Part shown: piece after piece, positions 9,368-19,917 of the stretch | Layout: every line of letters starts with the position of its first letter | How positions within the stretch are numbered: position 1 is the stretch's first letter | Assembly (NCBI GenBank): GCA_039090855.1 | Contig: CM076999.1 | Location: 116,125,072-116,189,071, forward strand | Source: Macrothele yani | Taxonomy: Eukaryota > Arthropoda > Arachnida > Araneae > Macrothelidae | DNA: 64,000 nucleotides | Reading direction: 5' to 3' | The notes under the pieces: model-generated | What the model was told of the DNA's origin: nothing | Database searches by the model: none | Seen by the model: the letters and a program-made list of their open reading frames with translations, nothing else | Translations under genes and position numbers: made by a program

Positions 9368-9952
9368 GTAAGTGGAGCAGTGGTCTAAGTGCTGATTTAT
9401 GACCATTCGTCCGAGATGGGTTCGATTCCGAGTCATGTTAAGGTATGGACGATGTCTTTGTCTTAAGGCTCTACGAGACCCGCCATTTTGTATTGCTGCT
9501 TTCTCTTGTTAACCAACGGGCAAGCGTGTTTCACAAATTGCTCGGGCAATTTTGCAGATTTTGGAACACCATTTGTGGCTAACGCAAGATATATGATAAA
9601 TAGTTCCCTGGTTTCAGAATTTTTATTGACCTTTCCCTTCATTTTTTATCTGCAGCGAAAGTCGTACCAAGGCGTCTTCCATAGTTTTATTAATTAATAA
9701 AAAATACTTAAAGAGTCCAAAATGAAAATCTGAAACCACGGAACTCTTTATTTATCATATATCTTGCGTTAGCCACAAACGGTGTTCCAAAATGTGCAAA
9801 ATTGCACGAGCAATTTGTAAAATACGCTTGCCCGTTGGTTAACAAGAGAAGGCACAATACAAGATGGCGGGTCTCGTAGAGCCTTAAGGCACTGGCTCTC
9901 TCCATTCTCTGGAACCAGTGACCCTAAATAAAGGACGAGCGACTGCTTATGG
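9368..9952 (+). mobile_element. SINE A, copy 1, split by a TTAA MITE
   Basis: The head at 9368-9466 (GGAGCAGTGGTCTAAGTG, B box GGGTTCGATTCCG) and the body at 9888-9952 (GGCACTGGCTCTCTCC, GGAACCAGTGACCCTAAAT) form one SINE when 9467-9883 and one TTAA are removed. The poly(A) end has been lost. Confidence 0.85.
9467..9883. mobile_element. TTAA-flanked foldback MITE, copy 1 (417 bp)
   Basis: Ends GGCTCTACGAGACCCGCCAT and its complement, with near-complete arm-to-arm complementarity of about 180 bp. TTAA lies on both sides (9463-9466, 9884-9887), the target used by piggyBac-type transposases. There is no transposase. The apparent ORFs with LLLTNGQAYFTNC are just the arm sequence. Copy 2 is at 35493, in the opposite internal orientation. 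Confidence 0.9.
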
Positions 9953-10711
9953 CATTTCGAGGGGATAATCCATCACGTTTTTATTCCAGACGGTCGGACT
10001 GTTGCCGCGAAAATTCTTCTAATTCGGGCACATTGCTTTTGGTAAAGAAATACCCAAATTCGAGATTTAATTACCCAATTAATTGTGTTAATTAATTAAC
10101 ATAATTAAGTATTTAATTTCTTAATTGGAGTAATTCGTAAGTAGGTGCAAGAAATAGTATTCCGATCCAAACCGCATAAGAATTCGGTAGTTTCTTTTCT
10201 TTCTTTTCCTTGATTTCCCTTCGCGTGGGAAGGAGATCGAAACGCAAACTCTAGGCCAGGTGCAAAATTTCGCAAACGAAGTGAAAGGTTTTTTTCTTTT
10301 TCATTTCCCGGCATTTGCGGAGCAACCGTACTGCGAATTACATAATGCAACCTTAGCTAACAATCAGTCAGTGGTGACTATACGGCGAAAGTCTAAGAAA
10401 GAATCTTAAATCTGGTAAGAAGGTAAAACTAGGCAATAAATGTCACCCAGGCTCGGTGTCGGAGAACATATTTCAGTCGGGCATACGTGTCCCCGAGCAT
10501 CCTTAAAGATTTAAAAGGTTTTTCTCAGATGGTCAGCTGGCCAGGAGAACATCTGTTCGAAGTAGCCACTGGTCGGCAGTCCACTCGCGAACGAGGACGG
10601 GGAAGCCAGAAACCAATGAAGGGGCAAGGTACGTCTTCACGATGTAGGGACATGCCTCGCAGCATGGCTGAAAGCGAAACTAAAATAAAATGGAAAACTT
10701 GGAGAAATCTA
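9953..10711. other. Unannotated stretch
   Basis: AT-rich with TTAATTAATT runs near 10080-10130. No gene, RNA or known repeat is recognised. The short ORFs here lack family features. Confidence 0.3.
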
Positions 10712-10772
10712 GGTTGCAGTGTTGAGGTTGCAGTGTTGTGGTTGCAGTGTTGTGGTTGCAGTTGAGTTGTTG
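10712..10772. repeat. Short GTTGCAGTGTTGTG tandem repeat
   Basis: Four imperfect units of about 14 nt (GTTGCAGTGTTGAG then GTTGCAGTGTTGTG), fading into GTTGTTGTT. Confidence 0.9.
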
Positions 10773-11635
10773 TTGTCATCTGTAGGGAGATCGAAGTTCG
10801 ACGTCGGCGGTTGGCAAGAAATGCCTAGCTGTACGTGGGTCAAGAAGTCGGACCCAAATCAGTCAACAATGTTACGTACCCAAAGAAAATAGAAAAGGCG
10901 CGGCATTCGTGGAGAGCTCCAAGCCTGTGTTTTATCCACGGATACCAGCCAAAGACCACGGCCGCAAGAAGACATGCTCCATCCTCAACCGCGGATCGGT
11001 GTAGCACAGCAGAAGTTTTTTAGGGGGAAGGGGGGAGACATCATCCAAATATTTCAATCCCTTGCATGCTGAGTATTCATTGACATTTTAGAAATGAAAA
11101 TTATTGCTCACCTCTTACTAGTTGGATTGATACGGACGTTTCTATTTCTATAATTCTCAGGCTAAACCATAACTTTTTTTTGTAGAGATGTCTTAATATA
11201 ACTTAATCTGGTCCCACCATTAAATTGTACATAAATTAAGAAATATACACAAAATTAATTTTACATTTGTTTCTTTAAACAACGTGTTATTCTTTTCGCT
11301 GCTCTGCAAATGAGTACGAGTGTTCTGGTTTAATTTAAAGTAATAGTTTTCTTTCTTCGAAGATACCCCGATTCAAGCATGATACTGAAATGTTAGCTTT
11401 TAAATTTAACTTCTTTGCGGCATATGAGTTCTTGCGACAACCTCGTACGAGCTCGTATGAAACATAACGCTTTCAAGTCCCAACGATGAGACTGGGTCGC
11501 CTATACTAGGAAACCCAGTGTCATTGTTGCCCTTTAGGCGATCGAAAATCATTAATAAAATTTATGCCCTCAGCCTGAAAGGACACCATTTTGGGACTGT
11601 TACAAAATACTCGTCGCGGCAGTTTGCAAGTTTGT
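10773..11635. other. Unannotated stretch
   Basis: No recognised coding sequence. G-rich at 11022-11036. The right end borders the LINE tail. Confidence 0.3.
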
Positions 11636-11880
11636 CATCATCATCAACCATTATCAATCCACTGCTGGATGAAGGCCTCCCCAAATTTCTTTTACAATTG
11701 TCTGTCTTGGACCTGTCTCCTCCACGTCACTCCAGCATACTTTCGAATTTCATCCTTCCATCTACCATGGGGTCTTCTTCTGGGTCTTTTCCTGTCCCTC
11801 GGAATCCAGTCTAAAATTTCGGTGGTCCGTTCTTCTGGCAACATGTCCAGCCCATTGCCATTTCAGTGATTTCACTCTAG
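11636..11880 (-). mobile_element. RTE-like LINE, 3' end fragment
   Basis: On the minus strand it encodes SRVKSLKWQWAGHVARRTDH, the conserved C-terminal end of RTE-type ORF2, and then the 3' end of the element with a (GATGAT)n tail (here CATCATCATC). It matches the plus-strand copy at 51455-51916. It is 5'-truncated and joined without a gap to a mariner transposase at about 11881. Confidence 0.8.
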
Positions 11881-12712
11881 ACATCATGGGCTGTATGTAG
11901 GAAGGTTGGGGCAGCGTTGCCACGCTGTGTTTCACCAGAAACTCTCTCACTCTCAGCGACGCATGGCTCGGCGCATTATCGTGGTGAAGAACCCAAGTGT
12001 TGGTGATCTCCGGGTGGACGCGCGCATCTCTGTTCTTCAGCCGTTGAAGCGTTGACCGTTTGTCCGGGTGGTACGAACTCCTTTACGGACAACACCTTTA
12101 CAGTGAAAGAAGACAATGAGCATCGATTTCATCTTCGATTTGCACATTCGAGCCTTCTTTGGTCGAGGAGACTCGGGAGTGTGCCACTCTGAGCTCTGTC
12201 TTTTCGTCTCCGGATCGTACTCAAAGACCCACGTTTCATCACCTGTTATCACTTTCTCCAAAAAAAACAGGTTCACTCCTCACATGGTCTACAAGCTCAC
12301 GAGAAATCAATACACGGTTGTTCCTCTGTCCATCGGTCAAAACCTTAGGAACCAATTTGGCGCAAACTTTCCGCATCTGCAGTTCTTGCGTGATGATTTC
12401 ATGCACAATGGATTTCGCGAGCCCCACGTGCTCTGCTACCAATCTAACACTCAGACGCCCGTCAGAGTCCAAAACCGCTTTTACCTTTTCCACATTGTCC
12501 GAAGTGGGTGACGTTGAAGGGCGCCCTGGGCGTGGCTCATCCTCGACGTTCTCTCTTCCCTCTGTGAACGTTTTGTGCCACCGAAACACTTGTGCTTTCG
12601 ATAAGGCATCCTTCCCGTAGGCTTTCTGTATCATAGCAAGCGTCTCGGTCGCGGATTGTTCAAATTTAACACAAATCTTTACCGCGTATTGCTGTTCGAC
12701 ACTCCTCTGCAT
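11881..12712 (-). pseudogene. Mariner transposase lacking its C-terminus
   Basis: Begins MQRSVEQQYAVKICVKFEQS. The helix-turn-helix modules are KAQVFRWHKTFTEGRENVED (residues about 39-58) and RLVAEHVGLAKSIVHEII (about 95-112). The frame shifts near 12260, then VITGDETWVFEYDPETKRQS carries the first catalytic Asp and VLHHDNAPSHASLRV the second. Sequence stops after VATLPQPSY, just before the third catalytic Asp, and continues as LINE. A second frame change lies near 12060. Non-functional. Confidence 0.9.
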
Positions 12713-12912
12713 TTTGACCGTTACGCGACGCTCACACAGCTGTCCACTTCGCAGGCGATCCTCACTATGTAAAAGCTCAGAGCCAACTGACGAGACATCG
12801 ATCGTTTACCTAACATACCCCGCCACTCGCCACGCCCGGAGACTCCGCCCTCCGGCCCTTTTGATTGGCCCAGGAAAAGTGGTCTCATTACTTTCCGGAC
12901 AAACCTTGTATA
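11881..12912 (-). mobile_element. Mariner element, 3'-truncated
   Basis: The right end has an intact mariner terminal repeat, ACAAGGTTTGTCCGG read on the minus strand, ending near 12908 next to TATA. The left end is lost at the LINE junction. The transposase is on the minus strand with about 195 bp of leader. Confidence 0.85.
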
Positions 12913-12914
12913 TA

Positions 12915-13385
12915 TTAAATAGCTGGTGCACAAAATAGGGGAGAGAAGGAGAAATTTCCTGTGCCACAATAAAAAAAATTCATGCGATATGCTATCCCCA
13001 ATGTTCGATCTCACTACGGAACTCCAAAATTCGACAGACGATTGAAATTTCAAAGTTAATCAAACTTCAAGTATTCTAACCAATCACTCCTTTTACCGGT
13101 AATTTCTCGTCATACGGATACGGAAAAAGTGAGAACGGAGTTTTTCCGTTAATACACGAAAGGAATTGTGGAAAGGTTTCTGAAAATTCAGAATTTTCCG
13201 TTAACACACCTCTAAAACGGTAATTTACCGTCTATATAAGAAACCACGGAAAGGTTTCTAAAAATTCAGAATTTTCTCGTGGAACGAAAAATCCGTGAAA
13301 TTCAGGTTTCTTTCAGTCTTTTCACAGAAAGAGTTGTAACAGAAATGTGCTTCGTTAATTTCAGAATTTTTTATACAGTGCCAAC
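12915..13385. repeat. Dispersed repeat F, uninterrupted copy
   Basis: Matches 42307-43600 in order (AATAGCTGGTGC, TGTGCCACAATA, TTCGACAGACGATTGAAA, CGGAAAAAGTGAGAACGGAG, CTTCGTTAATTT). Two insertions present in the other copy are absent here, so this copy shows the pre-insertion state. Non-coding; origin unknown. A related block (about 13080-13385) is internally repeated (GGAAAGGTTTCTGAAAATTCAGAATTTTC occurs twice in variant form). Confidence 0.75.
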
Positions 13386-14173
13386 ACGCTGAAAAGTGTG
13401 TCCACCAACATATGTCGTCGGGTGAATTTGTGTCTTCAACAGAATGGTGGACAATTCCAGCATCTATTGTCAAGTGGTTTTCATTACCTGTAAGTATGAG
13501 TGTCAATATAACAGTATGTAAAAATAGTTATACATCACTATATTCTTCGTAGAAATATTTGAATTCAGAGTTCGGGGACTTTTGCATCACCCTGTAGAAA
13601 TCATACGAGACAAAAAATAAAACTATTTTATAAACCTCTCTTTCTCTCTATCTTATCTATTATTTGCCCAGGTATGCCTCCTGGGCCCTTGGTCATGGTG
13701 GGCCGCCCCTATAGGCCCCACCTTAATCAGGCCCTAATTGCAGAAACAAACAAAAAACCGCACTTCTCAAATTCACTTTGCTATTTTGTCCAGGTTCCGG
13801 AAACTTTTGTCATTGCGAATTTCGAATTATCACGAAATGTGAAGGGGAAACATTAGCGTTTCATTGAATATAAAATTACCGAAAGACTTCGTAAAACGCA
13901 AGCACAAAAATTGAGCTGCCCTTGAAATTCTTTAGGCAATACATTCCAACATGTTTGTGGTTTAAACAGGTTCAAATGGGCGAAAGAGGAAACAAAAACG
14001 CACTGAAGGTCAAATCCACTTCCGGCAGTGAATGTCAGTAACGCGGAAGTCAGATATATTCCTCATGGGCAGCAAAAAGTCCCCCCCCCCCCTTTCTTAA
14101 GCATCCTAATACACTAATTATACCAGAAATAGAGGCGCCGGAATACTGGGGGTGCGTGGAAGTTTGCATATAG
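13386..14173. other. Unannotated stretch
   Basis: No recognised gene. A C run lies at 14080-14092. The short ORFs show no family resemblance. Confidence 0.3.
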
Positions 14174-14870
14174 CAGGGCCCGGATGTTGATGATCTAAAA
14201 TATCCTAAAAAATGCCCTTAAAAAGATGCAAAACTACCCTTAAGAATCAAAAACTGCACTTACAATTTAAACGAAAAATCCTTCTAGAACAGTTTGTATT
14301 AAATTTTTTCAAAATTATAAATTAAATAACTTCAATCATAGATAATTTATGAACTAGAATCTTGCCTTTTCCTTAGAAAACGCACCTCAGAAGAAAAGAA
14401 AAAAAAGTAAGTACCTGCCAGGTGGTACATTAAGGGTCTGGAATGACAGCAACAGTGCAAGATAAGGAACTCTGAATTTGAATTCTTTTGCTCATTACCC
14501 TCCCCATAGTCCCTTTCAAAAGTGGACAATGGGGATTTTCTTTCCCCGAAACTGGTTCGCACTAAACAATGTCTTCAACAGAGTTGCCAGAATGAGCTAT
14601 TTTTAAGTCTTTCTTGCTCTGTTCATCTGGCAATCCCGATTTTGAGTGTATCAATTTGAAAGCATAATCCTTATAACAATTTTAGTTTTTATTTAAAAAA
14701 TGACAGAAAATGCAAACAAAAAATGACGTAAAACAAATAAAATGTTCCGAAAATATAAAAAAAAGAAGTCCCCAAACTGTCCAAGAAATGCCCTAAAAAC
14801 TCTAAAAAATGATATAAAAGAGAATAAAATGGGGCCCAAAAATGCAAATGTAATCAAAGTCCAGGCCCTG
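14174..14870. mobile_element. Candidate non-autonomous hAT-like element
   Basis: Begins CAGGGCCCGGATGTT and ends TCCAGGCCCTG, short inverted termini typical of hAT elements. The inside is AT-rich, with repeated AAAATGCCCTTAAAA-like phrases and no ORF of note. The flanking octamers (gcatatag, atatttgt) match poorly, so the call is tentative. Confidence 0.4.
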
Positions 14871-15040
14871 ATATTTGTCAGCAGTTGCGCTGCCTTTTTA
14901 AAATTTTCGCCAAATTATTCTTCATTATTATTTTTTTCCGTCGCCAAAACGAGTTCTTTTTCGAAAATTGCAAGGGATGCGATGGCAGCGCTACCCCTGT
15001 ATACCCAGTCTTAGCATAAATAGTAGATTGTTCGGAGAGA

Positions 15041-15999
15041 ATGGGAAAAGCTGCCGATTTATCGGAGTTTGATAAAAGACAAATTCTGATGGAACGGCGC
15101 CTCGGAACTATGATCTCGGAAACGGAACAGCTAGTGGATTTTTCACGTGCCACTACAGTGAGTACGTATCAAAAGTGGTACACATATGGCCAGCCGTGTG
15201 CCATCCGTAGCTCATTGATGCCACAGGGGAGCGGAGACTGTCGCGCTTCGTTCACGGCGACCGCAGGGCCACAGTGCGACAAATCACCCGCAGCTACAAC
15301 AGTGGTGGTCAGGGCAATGTGTCACAGCAAAACACTTCATCGCAGCCTTCTGCGCATGGGCCTGCGTAGCCGAAGACCCAGCTTGGTCTCCGTGCTCACT
15401 GCACGTCATCGCCAACAACGCATGAAATGGGCCCAAGATCATCGAGATTGGACCGTGGATGATTGGAAGAAAGTGGCCTGGTCTGACAAATCAATATTCC
15501 TGGTGCATCACGTAGACGGCCAAGCGCGGATACGCCAATTACCAACTGAGGCTATGGCACCTACATGCAGTGTTGCGCGGAAACAGGCCGGCGGCGGTGT
15601 TATGCTGTGGGCGATGTTTTCTTGGGGCATTTTAGGCCCCATTATCTCAACAGCACAATCCCTGACCGCTGTCAGGTATCTGAACATCGTGGCAGACCAA
15701 GAAAATGCGCCACTGCCAGAATCGTCAAGCAGTGGTTCGAGGAACATGGTGACTTTTTGTTTATGCCCCGGTCTCCAAATTCACCTGACATGAACTCAAT
15801 CGAACATTTCTGGTTCGACTTGGAAAAGCAGGTTCACGCTAAATCACCACAACCCCGAAATGTACGGGAACTGGAGGACCTGCTGTTGACATTATGGTAC
15901 CAGATACCCCAGGATATCTATCGCCACCTCATACAACCGATGCCTCGACGAGTGGCCCTGTTTTGTAGGCTGAAGGGGGTCCTACAGCTTATTAGGTAG
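15041..15999 (+). pseudogene. Tc1-like transposase, nearly full length
   Basis: Starts MGKAADLSEFDKRQILMERR. The helix-turn-helix (ISETEQLVDFSRATTVSTYQ) is at residues about 26-45. The second DNA-binding part is degraded at about 15200-15330 (frame-shifted) and resumes at LHRSLLRMGLRSRRPSLVS. Catalytic region: WSDKSIFLVHHVDGQARIRQ (first Asp), GGGVMLWAMFSWGILGPI. A deletion of about 20 residues follows, then QENAP, where Glu stands in place of the usual second Asp. The frame shifts at about 15715 and the third motif is SPDMNSIEHFWFDLEKQV. It ends LKGVLQLIR. A 3' terminal repeat GGTGGTCATAATG lies just downstream at about 16000; the 5' one was not found. Confidence 0.88.
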
Positions 16000-16029
16000 G
16001 TGGTCATAATGTAATGGCTTATCAGGGTA

Positions 16030-17128
16030 AGCCAAACCAACTAAACTGGAAAAAAAAAAAAAAAAAGCCAATTTGGCAACTATTCCTAGGGGCAAGAGTT
16101 GAAGGCCTCTGATGTAGAAGAAGCCTTACGTTTTTTGCATTAAGTGGCGGCGAACGCTTCGTGGAAGTGTGAAACGGGTCAGGCCGTAAACTGAAAATTC
16201 TGTATGCTAGATTGGGTTTTCAAAATTAAGGCCCGGGAATAGTACGTCTAAAACAACCCCGCCCACGCCTCTTTCGGAACTTGATCTCAGGACCAACTCG
16301 AAGACTTAGAATCACACCTAGAAGCACGCGGCGGCAACAAATCAGACTTAAAAAGAAATGCGCACGATACGAAATAATGCTCATAGATTTACGACTTATT
16401 GAAGCTATGACTGGAGCGCGTTAAAAATCGAGCAAATTTTGCGTAGCGCGAATTCGGGCAAACTCGTGTCAAAGCAATTAACGCTGCACGAAATAACGTG
16501 GGCAATCTTCGAAGCAAACTCACCGGAAGAATCGATGTAACAGTGTACTGGAATGCCAAACACGGGGCCGTCAATGACCGGACCACGGATCAACAATCAG
16601 GGAGGGCAGGTGTCCTACTTAGGAAAAGGGGAGGATCAGCAAAATACGCCCACCGGTGATGCCGACGCTCAGCTGCAGCTCGCACGGAGCATCACACAGG
16701 TGCGCCAGAAGAAAAGAAAAGGCGCTTTTTTTTGTCCACACCGTCAGCCTCTCCGGGATGTCCACAAGCAGTGATCCACTCCTGCCTTACGACCAACAAT
16801 AAAAGCACATCAACGGCTGCTCATTTTTAATTTCCACTGGTTGCGGTTTTTACGACACACGAACTAACAGCCTGGATACACGGATTTCATTTCAGGGAGG
16901 ATAAAATTCCGAAGCATCGAAAATGGAAATTTTCATATATCCTCAGGCAATGTAATTTTTCTATACCACTGAGAATGAATTTATATATATATAAAAAAAA
17001 AAAAAAAAATGAGTACGTTAATTACCAACAAAGTGGTAATCTTTTTCGAAATACTATCCATTGCATCAAATACAGCAAGATTCATACATACTCTTCCAAG
17101 CAAAATAAATTAAAGGACTTTTCAAAAT
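16030..17128. other. Unannotated stretch
   Basis: A run of 17 A at 16050 and another A run near 16990 interrupt sequence with no recognised coding content. Small ORFs at 16389-16774 have no family features. Confidence 0.3.
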
Positions 17129-17322
17129 CTTTTTTTTTTCTTGATTGGAAGTTTAGCAACTCGATGGGCTATATAAGTAGTCGCCCTTCCCTAATTTAAG
17201 GGTCACTGGTTCCAGCTAAGGGAGAGAGCCAGCGCCGTAAGACAAACACAACATTCATGCCTCGCCCGGATTCGAACCCGACTCAACTCGCCCGTCTCTA
17301 ATTTGGAGCCACTGGTTCCAGG
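17129..17322 (-). mobile_element. SINE A, copy 2 plus a body fragment
   Basis: The poly(T) at 17131 is followed by the SINE A body in antisense and a partial head (GGATTCGAACCCG at 17268-17280). The sequence then restarts as a body fragment (CGCCCGTCTCTAATTT, CCACTGGTTCCAG) to 17322, as if a second copy had recombined into it. Confidence 0.8.
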
Positions 17323-17420
17323 GGAGTACTTTTAAGCACTCTCAGAAATTTCTGGCAAACATTCAGGACTTTCAAGCACCCTGAAAAAATTAAGCACTCT
17401 TTAAAGACTTTCAAGGATTT

Positions 17421-17641
17421 TTTTTTGATTGGAGGTTTAACGACCACCGTGAGCAACTCAATGGGCTATATAAGCGGTCGCCCGTCCCTAATTTAGGGCC
17501 ACTGGTTCCAGGGAAGGGAGAGAGCCAGTGCCGTAAGACAAACACAACATCCATGCCACACCGGGATTCGAACCCGGACCCCTTTCAGACGAATGATCAG
17601 AGGCCATCCATCGCTTAGACCACTGCGCCACCGGGGCGGCT
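17421..17641 (-). mobile_element. SINE A, copy 3 (complete reference copy)
   Basis: About 220 bp flanked by TTTCAAGGATTT on both sides (17409-17420, 17642-17653). Read on the minus strand: a tRNA-like head GCCGCCCCGGTGGCGCAGTG with A box, B box GGGTTCGAATCCCG, a CATGGATGTTGTGTTTGTC linker, the body GGCACTGGCTCTCTCCCTTC, GCCCATTGAGTTGCTCACGG, and a poly(A) tail. The head lacks a foldable anticodon arm. The most abundant SINE in the window, with twelve copies or fragments. Confidence 0.95.
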
Positions 17642-17653
17642 TTTCAAGGATTT

Positions 17654-18220
17654 ATAACGATCGTAGGCACCCTACCCTGCAGGGGCTTTAACCCGGGGCC
17701 CATGTCGGACGGTTGCCCAAAAGAAGGCAGCGCTTCTAACCATACAACAATCGAGGGGGGATGCTCCTTAACAAGGAAGCGTTTCCGGACCACCAAAATC
17801 TACTTAGGTTACACGGAAATCCGTGGCATTCCTGGAGTGAATCATTTTTTTAAACATGACCGAAAAACTGCAATCACGGTTTACACCTCCCACCAATAGC
17901 GGGAAAATGATTTTACACAAACAAACGCACATAGATAAACAACCCACACGAGCCAGAAATATGACTGCGTGGGTTTCCACATATCAGCCGAAGATCATTA
18001 AATTCCAAGGCTACATACATCATATATCTTCATTCATATACAGAGCTAGCCAGCTCCCACAAGGCCGTTCGATCTACTAGGGCTGCTACACAAAAGGTGT
18101 CGACGTCACGGCAATTTCCGAGAAATAAAGCTTCTGCCTGCTTTTTAGTATCGTCGACGTAGAGAACTACGGGAAGAATTTCGGGACTAAAAATGTTTAG
18201 AAAGTTTGGAAGTCACTACA
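17654..18220. other. Unannotated stretch
   Basis: No recognised gene. Short ORFs at 17702-18080 have no family resemblance. Confidence 0.3.
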
Positions 18221-18325
18221 CAGGGGTGGTATGTAAATTGCGAACCAAAATCAGACCGCCGTTAAAACTCTATGTAAATTCCGAACCAAGGCCCATGACC
18301 GCTATATGTAAATTCCGAACCCACT
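18221..18325. repeat. Left flank repeats of the U6-derived array
   Basis: Three copies of TATGTAAATTSCGAACC (S is G or C) at about 18230, 18271 and 18303. The same motif occurs inverted to the right of the array (19030-19080). Confidence 0.85.
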
Positions 18326-18348
18326 TCTCTGAACATCCGTGGGAATTC

Positions 18349-18435
18349 AACATTTGGAACATTAGAGAGAAAATTAACATGGCCCTTGCGCAAGGATTAC
18401 AAACAAGTTTTGTTGTTTCCGTGAATACATTGCTT
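18349..18435 (+). pseudogene. U6 snRNA-derived unit 1
   Basis: GGAACATTAGAGAGAAAATT followed by AACATGGCCCTTGCGCAAGG matches the central part of U6 snRNA (GGAACGATACAGAGAAGATT, AGCATGGCCCCTGCGCAAGG), and CCGTGAA matches its 3' stem. The ACAGAGA box is altered, and the AGC triad reads AAC, so it cannot serve in splicing. The U6 5' stem-loop is absent. Confidence 0.85.
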
Positions 18436-18504
18436 TAAATTGTTATACTTTGTTTTAATCATATATTTTTATACTGATTTATTTTTTCATATCGTCAGAA
18501 TGGG

Positions 18505-18580
18505 CGCAGAAAAAATTAACATGGTCCATGCGCAAGGATGACAAACTAGTTTTGATGTTTTCGTGAATACATTGCTTTAA
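18505..18580 (+). pseudogene. U6 snRNA-derived unit 2
   Basis: AAATTAACATGGTCCATGCG followed by CAAGGATGACAAACTAG. It keeps the U6 CGCAAGGATGACA block and a displaced TTCGTGAA. A 13-nt insert (TAGTTTTGATGTT-like) sits between them, as in the other units. The upstream ACAGAGA region is lost. Confidence 0.82.
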
Positions 18581-18679
18581 ATAGTTTTAATCATTTACTG
18601 GTTTATTTTTTGGTATTGTCAGAATGGGCGCACAAAAGAGGATATGTAAAATTTGCATCGCATCATTATAAAACGTAAT

Positions 18680-18775
18680 TGTTCCCGAAAATAAGGGGAA
18701 GATTAGAATGGCCGCTTCGCAAGGATGACAAACTGATTTTCTTGTTTTCGTAAATACAGTGCTTTACATTGTTTT
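18680..18775 (+). pseudogene. U6 snRNA-derived unit 3
   Basis: GGGGAAGATTAGAATGGCCG then CTTCGCAAGGATGACAAAC. It is the only unit that keeps GATTAG of U6. The triad is AGA, not AGC, and the GCGC bulge region is changed to TTCGC. Confidence 0.82.
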
Positions 18776-18829
18776 AATCATTATTTATTTAGTTTTGATA
18801 CTGCTACTTAACACGTTGGTTGTTTTCGT

Positions 18830-18950
18830 GCATACATTGAATTAAGTACATATACTACATACGGAACATTACGGAGAAAATTAACATGGCCAAGTTTATC
18901 ATCCGCAAGGATGACAAACTAGTTTTGTTGTTTTCGTGAATACATTGCTT
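18830..18950 (+). pseudogene. U6 snRNA-derived unit 4 (longest)
   Basis: It extends furthest 5': AGTACATATACTACATACGG matches U6 AGCACATATACTAAAATTGG, then AACATTACGGAGAAAATTAA and CATGGCC. An 11-nt insert (AAGTTTATCAT) breaks the block before CCGCAAGGATGACA. This unit makes the U6 origin of the array hard to doubt. Confidence 0.87.
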
Positions 18951-19029
18951 TAAATTGTTTTACATTGTTCTAATCATTATTTTTTCATATTTATTTATTT
19001 TTTGATATCGTCAGAATGGAGGCAGAAAA

Positions 19030-19110
19030 GTTGGTTCGCAATTTGTACATAGGGGTCTTGGGCGTTAGTTCACAATTTACATATAGGGGTTTAGGGCGGT
19101 CCGATACAGA
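19030..19110. repeat. Right flank repeats of the U6-derived array
   Basis: GGTTCGCAATTTGTACATA and AGTTCACAATTTACATATA are inverted versions of the left-flank motif. Both are followed by a similar AGGGGTYTWGGGCG phrase. Together the flanks make the array an inverted-repeat-bounded unit. Confidence 0.75.
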
Positions 19111-19917
19111 AACGAACAAAATTCTCCATACCAATGCGATATGGTTAAATTACGAAATGAATCAAATCCGTGTTATTTCCCCTGCCTGAAACAAAGCATG
19201 GCGCCGATTCATGAGGTGTAATGAGCATGTCGTTTTTTGAAAAAAAAAAAAAAATGTGCGGCAATACCAGGGGCGTACTGACACGCCCCGCAACCCTCCT
19301 CGTGCGGGAGGGCCGAGGGGGGCAGGGGGGCATGGTTCAAAGAGACTCTCTAGCCTATGCAAAAAGATTTTAATTTTTTTTTTTTTTTTTTTTGCAGAAA
19401 CTTCGTATGAAACTGGTTAAAGAAATAGCCAAGAATAAAGGCAGTTAGGAATGAAGTATTAAGAAGAAAAGCATTTTTTTTTCTCAGTAAATACATAAAA
19501 TCTTTGGAAATCATTTTCTTTGCTTTAGTTCACAAAAACTGGATGACGGGAAAACTGGATGACGGGAAAACAGCTATTCGAAAGAACTTGAGGCCAATTG
19601 TAATAGAATGTAAAGAAATATCAGTTCAATGAGTGGAATTTTTGTAACAATGAGAATAAGGTGTTATGTATTACAGTTGTTTGCACATAACTATGTATCC
19701 TTCCGAATATAATTAACTGAAAGGTATTCTTCGCTGGAGCGAAAAATCAGAGACCACTGTCATTAATAATTATGAACACCCAGATCCGTCTCTCTGGAAC
19801 GCTTGACGTCACACCAACGTCTGCATTGTTGCGTCATCACTTATCGATTAATTCGTGTGTGCTCTCGCGATGTCAAAATGATTACCTGCTATAGTATAAC
19901 AACACGAGATCACTTTC
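19111..19917. other. Unannotated stretch
   Basis: Holds an A run at 19240, a GC-rich hairpin-prone segment (about 19270-19335) and a T run at 19375. A 16-bp direct duplication AACTGGATGACGGGAA lies at about 19548-19580. No gene seen. Confidence 0.35.

Larger units (their letters stand above)
18349..19030 (+). repeat. U6-derived tandem array
   Basis: The four units have CGCAAGGAT blocks at 18389, 18531, 18718 and 18904 (spacing 142, 187, 186). Each is followed by a shared AT-rich linker (ATACATTGCTTTAAATTG, then a TTTATTTTTTGATATCGTCA block and GAATGGGCGCAGAAAA in units 1, 2 and 4). There is no terminator-like T run directly after the U6 part and no snRNA promoter (PSE) that I can recognise. 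Confidence 0.85.

Noticed and set aside
9488..9905. Conserved small proteins with LLLTNGQAYFTNC
   Set aside because: The same peptide is read from both arms of the TTAA MITE; it is a by-product of the terminal repeats.
12116..12620. Long plus-strand ORFs of 131 and 153 codons
   Set aside because: Shadows of the minus-strand mariner transposase.
17540..17641. tRNA genes at the heads of SINE A, B, G and H copies
   Set aside because: They have B boxes but no proper anticodon arm, and they are bounded by target duplications with SINE bodies and A tails.
18349..18950. Functional U6 snRNA gene
   Set aside because: ACAGAGA box, AGC triad and 5' stem-loop are altered or missing, and there is no terminator T run.
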